This document shows positions 56,934 to 64,000 of a stretch of 64,000 nt of DNA, piece after piece. Made by a program: the position numbers and the translations under genes. This stretch comes from Methanospirillum lacunae. Its GTDB lineage: Archaea; Halobacteriota; Methanomicrobia; Methanomicrobiales; Methanospirillaceae. Under the pieces are notes generated by a model. It saw nothing but the letters and a program-made list of their open reading frames with translations. It made no database searches and was not told the DNA's origin. The stretch is from the NCBI RefSeq assembly GCF_046195335.1, contig NZ_CP176093.1. One strand, written 5' to 3'. Each line of letters starts with the position of its first letter. Within the stretch, counting starts at the first letter, position 1.

Positions 56934-57764
56934 TCACAATGGCTCTTGAGTATCAGGTTCTTTTGTATCCTCACGCTGTATCATTTTTGCAAGTGCAATG
57001 GTGCCGGTTGTATCTCCAAGGGTCATCGTTTCGAGAGCAGTAGATGGGACCATGACAATGGTTGAATGTCCGCCCTTTAATCCTTCATACAGCATGTTCA
57101 TTGCTCTGAGGTGAAGAGCAGTGGGATTGTTCTCATAACTTTTCGCAGCCATTTCAAATTTCTCAGCAATTTGTCGCTCAGAGTCAGCGAGAATGACCCG
57201 TGCCTGCCGCTCACGTTCGGCCTGTGCCTGCATGGACATTGCATCCTGAAGTGCTCCCGGAATCACCACATCACGGATCTCAACAGACATAATGCTAATT
57301 CCCCATCCTCTTACTCTGTCTCCAATTAACCGCTGTAGTTCATTGTCTATAGCCTCTCTCCCGGTAAGCATATCTGAAAGAACTGTTTTTCCGATAACAT
57401 CCCTGAGGGCAGTCTGAGATGCCAGCGAAATTGATTGCATGTAGTCCTTGACTTCCAGTGCCGCTTTTTCTACGTCAACAACCTGCCAGAATAAGACTGC
57501 ATCTACATTGACCGGAACGGTGTCTTTCGTCAAGGTCTGTTCTGCTTTGAATGAAGTAGTGATCACCCGGAGATCAATAACATAGGGGATCCGGTTTACG
57601 AAGGGAATGATAATAAACAATCCGGGACCCTTTATGCCTACGAATTTTCCCAGAAAAAGGATTACCGCCCGTTCCCACTGATTTACAATCCGGATTGCCA
57701 TAATGAGAATTGCAATAATTACTACCAGAATTACTGCAAGAATGAGAAGAGTAAATATGTCCAT
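56934..57764 (-). CDS. SPFH/stomatin-like protein (slipin)
   Basis: 276 residues. One N-terminal membrane helix (LLILAVILVVIIAILIMAI), then the SPFH domain (about 30-190: WERAVILFLGKFVGIKGPGL; DAVLFWQVVDVEKAAL; GREAIDNELQRLIGDRVRGW) and a C-terminal helix region (AQAERERQARVILADSER). It fits the slipin family, which builds membrane rings and often pairs with an NfeD-type membrane protease partner; none is beside it here. The C-terminus is acidic (EDTKEPDTQEPL). Confidence 0.9.
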   Translation of the reverse strand: MDIFTLLILAVILVVIIAILIMAIRIVNQWERAVILFLGKFVGIKGPGLFIIIPFVNRIPYVIDLRVITTSFKAEQTLTKDTVPVNVDAVLFWQVVDVEKAALEVKDYMQSISLASQTALRDVIGKTVLSDMLTGREAIDNELQRLIGDRVRGWGISIMSVEIRDVVIPGALQDAMSMQAQAERERQARVILADSERQIAEKFEMAAKSYENNPTALHLRAMNMLYEGLKGGHSTIVMVPSTALETMTLGDTTGTIALAKMIQREDTKEPDTQEPL

Positions 57765-58245
57765 GGTTATGCCTCCTGGAATGAACTGATATCCGAGTGA
57801 TCAATCCATCACATCGAAGATGGCATCAGATTACAAACATGAGGTATTCTCCTGATAAGTTGAGTTAATCTTCAGATATTTGCTGAAGATACCATATCGT
57901 TGAGAATACAATCCATTTCTGTCTGCCCTTCGGTTGTAAGTGTGTATCCTTTTTTTAACAACTATTGGTTGAGAATCAAAGGGTGAAACAAAAATTGGAG
58001 CGTATGGCGATCCTGATTCTAGATCCTGAATGACTTTACCATAATCCTGTGTCTATTAATCCAGATATTTTTAAATCAACAGTCACATTCACATCTCGTC
58101 CTCGTAGAGTCAGAGGTTTACCCTTTCATGATGTGGTGGTCTAGTTTTCAGAGAAAGATAATGCAACCTAATCTGACCAGTAATCAGTATATACATATAA
58201 ATGCTTTCTCATATGATTTGATACCAGAATTCAGGGGTGGTTCCA
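57765..58245. other. Intergenic between divergent slipin and Mg ATPase
   Basis: Should hold both promoters. On the minus strand 57872-57961 reads KKGYTLTTEGQTEMDCILND, the C-terminal wing of a small winged-helix regulator, with a stop before it and no start: a remnant. Nothing else is seen. Confidence 0.4.
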
Positions 58246-60825
58246 TTGAATAATTCTGTGCACAACAATGCTACGCCAGGTAAAGACTATCACTCTATTT
58301 CTATAGACGACCTCTATCTTCAACTCCACTCGTCTGAACAAGGATTGACTACAGAAGAGGCTGAACGTCAACGAGAGCATCATGGGCGAAATGATATTGC
58401 CAGTTCAAAAAAACAATCTCCGATTCTTCAGTTACTGGAGCAGTTCAAAAACCCTCTTGTTCTCATTCTGCTTTTTGCCGCGGTTATCTCACTCATCGTT
58501 AACGAAGTTACCAACGCAATTATTATTATCAGTATTATTCTGATCAGTGTTATCCTTGATTTTTTTCAGAGATACAAGGCCGAGAGTGCTGCAGAGTTAC
58601 TAATTAAAAAGATCTTAACCCGTGCCAGTGTGAAACGGAATGGAACAGAACAGGAGATCCCTATTGTTGATCTGGTGCCTGGTGACATTATTTCACTCAA
58701 AGCAGGTGATATGATCCCTGCTGATGCCAGATTAACAAAAACACGTGATTTTTTCGTTAATGAATCATCTCTTACCGGTGAGCCATATCCGGTTGAAAAG
58801 AATGACATCCTTTCAGATGTACATAAACCGATATCAGAAGCAGAGAATTATGTATTTCTCGGAACCTCTGTGATAAGCGGGATGGCAGAGGCCATTATTA
58901 CGAAAACCGGCCTGTCTACAGAATATGGGAAAATAGCTAAAAAACTGGTAGAACGACCACCTGAAACTGAGTTTGAGCATGGACTCAAACAATTCAGTTA
59001 CCTGATGTCAAAGTTTGTGTTCAGCCTTGTTATTATAGTCTTTTTTATTAATTCATTGTTTAAACAGGATATTTTACAATCACTTCTCTTTTCTGTAGCA
59101 CTTGCTGTCGGAATGACTCCTGAACTCCTCCCCATGATCCTGTCCCTGAATATGACAAAAGGGGCAATTGCTATGTCAGCAAAAGGTGCCATCGTGAAAC
59201 ATCCAGAGTCTATCCAGAATTTTGGGAGTATGGATATTCTCTGTACTGATAAGACCGGTACACTAACTGACAATAAGATCGCACTTATGAAACATCTGGA
59301 TATCGGAGGACAAGACAACGAAAAGGTCCTGCTGTACTCATATATCAACAGTTATTTCCACACTGGCCTGAAAAACCCCCTTGATGAGGCAATTATTGCG
59401 TTCCAGTTTAAAGACACAGATAAGTATCAGAAAATTGATGAAATTCCGTTTGATTTTATTCGGAGGCGAACATCAGTTGTTGTCTCCGGAGAATCAGGTC
59501 ACCTTCTGATAACAAAAGGGGCTCCTGAAGAAACATTAGCGATATGTACCCAAATTGAAAAGAATGGTTCAGTTTCTACGTTAACCGAAATAGATCGGAA
59601 AACGATTCTGACTCTTTACAACAAACAGAGCAGTGAAGGATTTCGGACACTTGCAGTATGCTATCGGGACCTGGCCGGAGATCAGAATACATATTCCATT
59701 GATGATGAGAAGGAGATGGTAATTCTCGGTCTTGTAACTTTTATCGATCCTCCTAAAGAGAGTGCGAAGGTATCTATAGAATTGCTTGCAGCATCTGGAA
59801 TTGAATTAAAAATTCTTACTGGTGATGATGAATTAGTAACACAGAAGACCTGCGAACTGATCGGGCTTCCGGTTAAAGGGCATCTATCAGGCAGAGAGGT
59901 AGAACATATGGACCAGGAGACACTTGCCAGAGTGGTGGGGGATGTTACCATCTTCTCACGGGTGACCCCGGTTCAAAAAAATCTCATCATGAACTCCCTG
60001 AAACGAAATGGGCACGTAGTCGGATTCATGGGTGACGGTATCAACGATGCTCCTTCCATCAGGGAAGCTGATGTAGGTATTTCTGTGGAAAATGCGGTTG
60101 ATATCGCTAAAGAGTCTGCAGATATCATTCTGCTGAAAAACGATCTTCGACTCCTTCACGATGGGGTTCTTGAAGGGAGAAAGACATTTGGCAATACCAT
60201 GAAGTATATTCTGATGGGAACAAGCTCAAACTTTGGGAATATGTTCAGTGTGGCTGGTGCTTCATTTTTCCTTGGATTTCTTCCGATGCTCCCGATTCAG
60301 ATATTGCTAAATAATCTCCTTTATGATATATCTGAATCTGCAATTCCAACTGATAATGTAGACCGGTCTTATATCGCCTCTCCGAAAAAATGGGATATTG
60401 AGTTTATCAAAAAATTTATTTTTGTTTTTGGTCCAATAAGTTCTCTGTTCGATATTCTCACGTTTTGCATTCTTCTCTTTGTCTTTAACGCTGATCCTTC
60501 CCTTTTTCAAACTGCCTGGTTTATCGAGTCGATATGTACCCAGACCCTGATTATATTTGTTATCCGCACAAGGATTGTTCCATTTTATAAGAGTAAACCA
60601 AGTATACCCCTCATGATAAGTACCTTGCTTATTGTGGCTGTTTCCTGTATATTGCCATTCACTGTCATAGGTAGTATCTTTGGATTCGTACAACCTCCGG
60701 TTTCGTTCTTTGCAGTACTAGTTGGACTGGTGACTGGATATCTGGTTTTAGTTGAAGTGGTGAAAAAATGGTTTTACAATAAATATTCGCTTTTTATCGA
60801 GAGGAAACGAGTAATTCTTGAGTAA
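58246..60825 (+). CDS. mgtA: Mg2+-translocating P-type ATPase (MgtA/B-like)
   Basis: About 859 residues. The TTG at 58246 is preferred because GGGGTGG is then 6 bases upstream; a GTG at 58237 overlaps this site. Features of type IIIB P-ATPases: cytosolic N-terminus, helices M1-M2 near 75-115, actuator SLTGEPYPVEK, M3-M4 with GMTPELLPMI, phosphorylation motif CTDKTGTLTDNK, GDGINDAPSIREADVGIS at the hinge, and six C-terminal helices (GTSSNFGNMFSVAGASFFLG; LLNNLLYDISESAIPTDNVD). It imports Mg2+ with ATP. No long regulatory leader is seen upstream beyond ~250 bases of AT-rich DNA. Confidence 0.94.
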   Translation: MNNSVHNNATPGKDYHSISIDDLYLQLHSSEQGLTTEEAERQREHHGRNDIASSKKQSPILQLLEQFKNPLVLILLFAAVISLIVNEVTNAIIIISIILISVILDFFQRYKAESAAELLIKKILTRASVKRNGTEQEIPIVDLVPGDIISLKAGDMIPADARLTKTRDFFVNESSLTGEPYPVEKNDILSDVHKPISEAENYVFLGTSVISGMAEAIITKTGLSTEYGKIAKKLVERPPETEFEHGLKQFSYLMSKFVFSLVIIVFFINSLFKQDILQSLLFSVALAVGMTPELLPMILSLNMTKGAIAMSAKGAIVKHPESIQNFGSMDILCTDKTGTLTDNKIALMKHLDIGGQDNEKVLLYSYINSYFHTGLKNPLDEAIIAFQFKDTDKYQKIDEIPFDFIRRRTSVVVSGESGHLLITKGAPEETLAICTQIEKNGSVSTLTEIDRKTILTLYNKQSSEGFRTLAVCYRDLAGDQNTYSIDDEKEMVILGLVTFIDPPKESAKVSIELLAASGIELKILTGDDELVTQKTCELIGLPVKGHLSGREVEHMDQETLARVVGDVTIFSRVTPVQKNLIMNSLKRNGHVVGFMGDGINDAPSIREADVGISVENAVDIAKESADIILLKNDLRLLHDGVLEGRKTFGNTMKYILMGTSSNFGNMFSVAGASFFLGFLPMLPIQILLNNLLYDISESAIPTDNVDRSYIASPKKWDIEFIKKFIFVFGPISSLFDILTFCILLFVFNADPSLFQTAWFIESICTQTLIIFVIRTRIVPFYKSKPSIPLMISTLLIVAVSCILPFTVIGSIFGFVQPPVSFFAVLVGLVTGYLVLVEVVKKWFYNKYSLFIERKRVILE

Positions 60826-60905
60826 AAAATATTTTAGTCTTGAAGGTGAAGAAATCTCAATTCACATTTCAGACTACAGTCAGCACACTTGCAGAAATAT
60901 CTATA

Positions 60906-61673
60906 CTAAACCTCCTTCCCTTCATCAGATAGAATAAGGGATTCAGACGATGTACGCACTATGACCGATGCCTGGTAATCTCTCTGGACCTGGATTCGAT
61001 ATGCATACCATTCACTTCCTTGAGATGAGAACGTACCTTCTCCATCACAGAGATCACTCATAACTGGCATGTTCTCAACCGGAAGAGAAAACCCAAGTCC
61101 AAGGGCTTTGCAATATGCTTCTTTTAGTGCCCATATCCGAAAGAATTCATGACGTAATTCATCACCGCTGAATTTGGCAAGATATGAGGAGTCAACTGAT
61201 CCGAAAACGCGATTTGCGATCTTCATCTCCGGGAAATTATCAGATTCAAATTGAATATCAACACCAATATCCCTGTTTTTGCAAATACCAAAAAGGAGTA
61301 TTTCATGAGAGTGGGATGTGTTGAAAGTTACCCCATCTGGATTCTGATTGGAAATGAACGGTTTTCCGTATTGATTTGTCCTAAACTGTATCTCTGCTGG
61401 TGTAATCGAGATATATCTGCTCAGAATTACTCTTCGAAAGCCATTTGATACGATAAAAAAAGAACGCCTGTTTTGATCGTACATATCATCTACACGTTTT
61501 TTCTCTTCCATAGAGAGATATGAATAGAACCTGTCAGTATCCTGGATAAAAGCAGGAAGATGTATCTCATACAGATCAACAGCATCAGGGGCTGTTCGCC
61601 TGATACTGCACCATGAGTTCGGCCTGTTAAGAGTATAATGGCAAATTGGGGGGATATTCTCTGAATGAATCAT
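60906..61673 (-). CDS. 4'-phosphopantetheinyl transferase (Sfp type)
   Basis: 255 residues. The Sfp-type motifs are present: GVDIQFESDNF (Mg2+ ligands) and FFRIWALKEAYCKALGLGFS (W-x-x-KEA), with QYGKPFISNQN and FNTSHSHEILLFGI earlier. It transfers the phosphopantetheine arm of CoA to carrier proteins. It starts 16 bases after the stop of the adenylation-reductase gene, so it very likely activates the carrier domain (Ser of DIGADSLRA) of that protein. Archaea have few carrier proteins, so this pairing is a strong hint. Confidence 0.93.
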   Translation of the reverse strand: MIHSENIPPICHYTLNRPNSWCSIRRTAPDAVDLYEIHLPAFIQDTDRFYSYLSMEEKKRVDDMYDQNRRSFFIVSNGFRRVILSRYISITPAEIQFRTNQYGKPFISNQNPDGVTFNTSHSHEILLFGICKNRDIGVDIQFESDNFPEMKIANRVFGSVDSSYLAKFSGDELRHEFFRIWALKEAYCKALGLGFSLPVENMPVMSDLCDGEGTFSSQGSEWYAYRIQVQRDYQASVIVRTSSESLILSDEGKEV

Positions 61674-61689
61674 AACAGATCTGCTTCCA

Positions 61690-64000
61690 TCATCCCATCT
61701 CGATCAAAAGATTGCCCAGTTGCCGTATTGTTTCAAATAATGTTCTCATAAATGCTGTGGAGATATCCGGATTCTCTTCCAGGTACCGCTTGAGATCCTG
61801 TTGTTCGACAGTATATATGAACAGATCCTCAAATGCCTCTACACTGAAGGGTGAATTTGCTGCAACAATAGCCTCTAATCCGCACATGTCACCCGGACCG
61901 AGCAGTTTTATAGTTCCCTCCCACCCGTCAATTGAGTGTTTGAAAACCTCTGCAAAACCCTGAGAAATTATGGAAACGCCGTCTGGTTGATTGTTTTCTC
62001 TTAAAAGCATCTCCCCGTCCCTGACATAATGGGGAACGATTATCCTGGCAAGCTGGGTAATCTGCGGAATTTTGACAGATTCAAATGATGAGACTGAACT
62101 GAGAAATTGTATTCTACCGGCTAGCGCCCGATCAATGAATTGATTCATCATCAACGGGTTTGGGATCGACCAGGAGCATGAATACTGTGAAAGGAGTGCC
62201 AGACTACGTTCAGAATAAACAAAAAACGGAGTATTTTTATTGCCATCTAGCATATCACGCCAACCGAGATGGAGCAGAAGTCTGTCAATGTATTCTGAAA
62301 ACCCTGGAGCCTTATACAGTCTTGTTATCGTTGAAATAAATTCTGGAAATGGGAGAACCCGTATTTTCAGATTGCTTCTCTGGTCTTGAAAAATCTCTGA
62401 GAAATGCACGATGTGTGGATTTACCAGATGAATTGTCTGAAATACATTATCATCAAGGATTTTATTATCAAACAATGTTACAAGAAATCTACTGGTTTCA
62501 TTTACATAAGACAGGTTCCTCTGATCATGCTGATCAGGAACCATACCCAGATTTACGTATGCCTTTATCTGCTGGAAAAATGCATTTTCCTCAACGTTCT
62601 GCTGGAATGACCCGGTTTCTGAGTCAAAAGTGATATTTCCTGCCCTGAAAATTGTTGTGACAATCCCTTGTGTACGGGCATTTCGAACCAGATTTTCTGC
62701 TTCAAACTTGCTCTTTACATAAGGATTCTCGAGCTCCTGTCCGAGATCGAGTGAATCTTCAGCAAAAAATTCGCCCTGACTGTCAGGGATAAGTCCGCTT
62801 CCAACAGATACTGTTGAAATATAGTGGAAATCTTTTCGTTGTCCATGTAAACAGAGAGCAAGAAGGTTTTGAGTGCTTACAACATTAGCCTTGTAAAATT
62901 CCTGGTAATCTCCAATATGCTTGGTAAGAGCTGCAGAATGAATGATAGCATCTACCTGGAGAGAGAGTCTGTCCCAGGTATTATCATCAAGGCCGCAATG
63001 GTCAGAACTCAAGTCTCCCTGAACTACTGAAATTCTTTCCAGGTATGGCTTCAGATAACCCGGTCCAAAGGATTCTTCCATTCTCCTGGTCACACGATTT
63101 AGTGCATCTGTCTGATCGTGACCCCGTGCAATAAGGACAACATCATAACCCGTCAGTTCAAGGAGATCTCTGAGAAGATATCCTCCCAGTGTTCCGGTAA
63201 CACCGGTTAGGAGAATAGTTTTGTAACTCCTCTTTCCCTCCAGGTTGTAGTTGTTCCAGTCAAGGTTGCGGATTGTATCTGCGTAGGCAGTTTCCTTTGC
63301 TATCACATCAGGTGTTCGCTCTGGTGACTGTAACAGGTTGATGAGGAGGGGAATCCTGTCTGCAAATCCTGATTCACTTCTGGATAAGTTCGCAGCCTGA
63401 TCAGCAATTGTTCGAAAAGAAAAGATATCAGAAATCGAAACGTTAAAGTTCTTTTCCAGTTCTATCAGAAGAGCAATCGCCCGGAGTGAATCTGCTCCTA
63501 TATCAAAAAAATCATCAGTTATACTGATACAGGACTTTCCAAGAACTTTCTTCCATGCATCTGCGATACATTGTTCTGTCTGATTTCTGGGATACTCATA
63601 GGAAACATCGCATGATTGAATAGTATCAGGACCGGGAAGCAACTTTCTGTCCACCTTTCCGTTCCGGTTTAAGGGAAATGATACAAGATGAACAAATCTT
63701 ACAGGAATCATGTATTCAGGGAGGATTCTCCGCAGTGATGATTTGAGTTCAGACTCAGTAAGGGGAGAATCTGCCTCATAATATCCGCACAGATACTTTC
63801 CGATGGAAGAGTCGTCAATAGCCAGAACAATAGCGTTATTGATACCGGGTACAGTTCTGATAGCAGACTCGATCTCTCCTGGTTCAATCCGGTATCCCCG
63901 AATCTTTACCTGAAAGTCAATCCTTCCGATATACTCTAACATTCCATCAGAGCGAATCCGTGCCCGGTCACCTGTCCGGTACATCCGCTCTCCGGAAACA
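61690..64000 (-). CDS. NRPS-like adenylation-carrier-thioester reductase with cyclic-nucleotide-binding domain (partial)
   Basis: At least 770 residues; the N-terminus lies beyond the right edge. Residue numbers count from the Met at 63984. The end of an adenylation domain is seen: MYRTGDRARI (A7), GRIDFQVKIRGYRIEPGEIE (A8) and NRNGKVDRKLLP with the A10 Lys. A carrier domain follows with Ser166 in FFDIGADSLRAIALL. Residues ~255-620 are a thioester reductase of SDR type (LLTGVTGTLGGYLLRDLLEL; YISTVSVGSGL; YVKSKFEAEN), which releases the product as an aldehyde or alcohol. The last ~115 residues are a cNMP-binding barrel (MLLRENNQPDGVSIISQGF; LLGPGDMCGLEAIVAANSPF). The PPTase is downstream. Confidence 0.9.
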   Translation of the reverse strand, partial: VSGERMYRTGDRARIRSDGMLEYIGRIDFQVKIRGYRIEPGEIESAIRTVPGINNAIVLAIDDSSIGKYLCGYYEADSPLTESELKSSLRRILPEYMIPVRFVHLVSFPLNRNGKVDRKLLPGPDTIQSCDVSYEYPRNQTEQCIADAWKKVLGKSCISITDDFFDIGADSLRAIALLIELEKNFNVSISDIFSFRTIADQAANLSRSESGFADRIPLLINLLQSPERTPDVIAKETAYADTIRNLDWNNYNLEGKRSYKTILLTGVTGTLGGYLLRDLLELTGYDVVLIARGHDQTDALNRVTRRMEESFGPGYLKPYLERISVVQGDLSSDHCGLDDNTWDRLSLQVDAIIHSAALTKHIGDYQEFYKANVVSTQNLLALCLHGQRKDFHYISTVSVGSGLIPDSQGEFFAEDSLDLGQELENPYVKSKFEAENLVRNARTQGIVTTIFRAGNITFDSETGSFQQNVEENAFFQQIKAYVNLGMVPDQHDQRNLSYVNETSRFLVTLFDNKILDDNVFQTIHLVNPHIVHFSEIFQDQRSNLKIRVLPFPEFISTITRLYKAPGFSEYIDRLLLHLGWRDMLDGNKNTPFFVYSERSLALLSQYSCSWSIPNPLMMNQFIDRALAGRIQFLSSVSSFESVKIPQITQLARIIVPHYVRDGEMLLRENNQPDGVSIISQGFAEVFKHSIDGWEGTIKLLGPGDMCGLEAIVAANSPFSVEAFEDLFIYTVEQQDLKRYLEENPDISTAFMRTLFETIRQLGNLLIEMG

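Noticed and set aside
1..64000. CRISPR arrays, rRNA, complete insertion sequences, replication origin
   Set aside because: I looked for evenly spaced repeats, rRNA motifs and ORB-like repeats and saw none.

Overview
The window reads as a mesophilic methanogenic archaeon of the order Methanomicrobiales, most likely Methanospirillum or a close relative. This is an inference. It rests on the moderate GC content, the mix of a group II chaperonin (thermosome) with a bacterial-type GrpE-DnaK-DnaJ set, the many PAS-rich signalling proteins, the archaeal chemoreceptor and the UbiA-type lipid enzyme. No methanogenesis gene lies in the window, so the assignment is not proven.

Layout. 1-3300: end of a sensor kinase, a decayed gene, an exported protein, a PhzF-like enzyme and a GyrI-like ligand-binding protein. 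3660-6476: an alpha/beta hydrolase of the haloalkane dehalogenase fold, a membrane-anchored protein and a UbiA prenyltransferase. 6822-9379: a membrane-bound winged-helix regulator paired with an exported protein, then two paralogous small exported proteins that share upstream DNA. 10004-17141: a second GyrI-like protein, a hypothetical protein, a solute-binding-domain sensor that has lost its phosphoacceptor histidine, a chemoreceptor and a divergent HTH-PAS regulator. 17449-21232: purQ-purL. 21527: a tiny exported protein whose mature part is about two thirds tyrosine and tryptophan. 22158-25321: PPK2, a small basic protein and a thermosome subunit. 25515-34301: a 2928-residue cyclic beta-1,2-glucan synthase. 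34458-36321: small proteins including a PsiE-like membrane protein. 36644-45038: a CheB-CheR-PAS-kinase fusion, and a PAS histidine kinase with its response regulator. 45591-50407: heat-shock locus (Hsp20-like, grpE, dnaK, dnaJ, hsp20). 50648-52351: NCS2 permease fused to an RsbW-like ATPase fold. 52475-58200: a transposase remnant, small proteins (one very His/Pro rich), an exported cytidine/guanine-deaminase-like enzyme, several decayed reading frames and a slipin. 58246-60825: Mg2+ P-type ATPase. 60906-64000: a phosphopantetheinyl transferase next to an NRPS-like adenylation-carrier-reductase protein that ends in a cyclic-nucleotide-binding domain and runs off the window.

Themes. Sensing and signalling dominate (at least eight proteins), several with unusual fusions or missing catalytic residues. 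A second theme is proteostasis and stress: thermosome, DnaK system, Hsp20s, PPK2 and possibly cyclic glucan for osmotic balance. A third is the cell surface: many exported small proteins, the Tyr/Trp-rich peptide and an exported deaminase. Several intergenic regions hold recognisable but broken reading frames, so gene decay is active here. No tRNA, rRNA or CRISPR array was seen.
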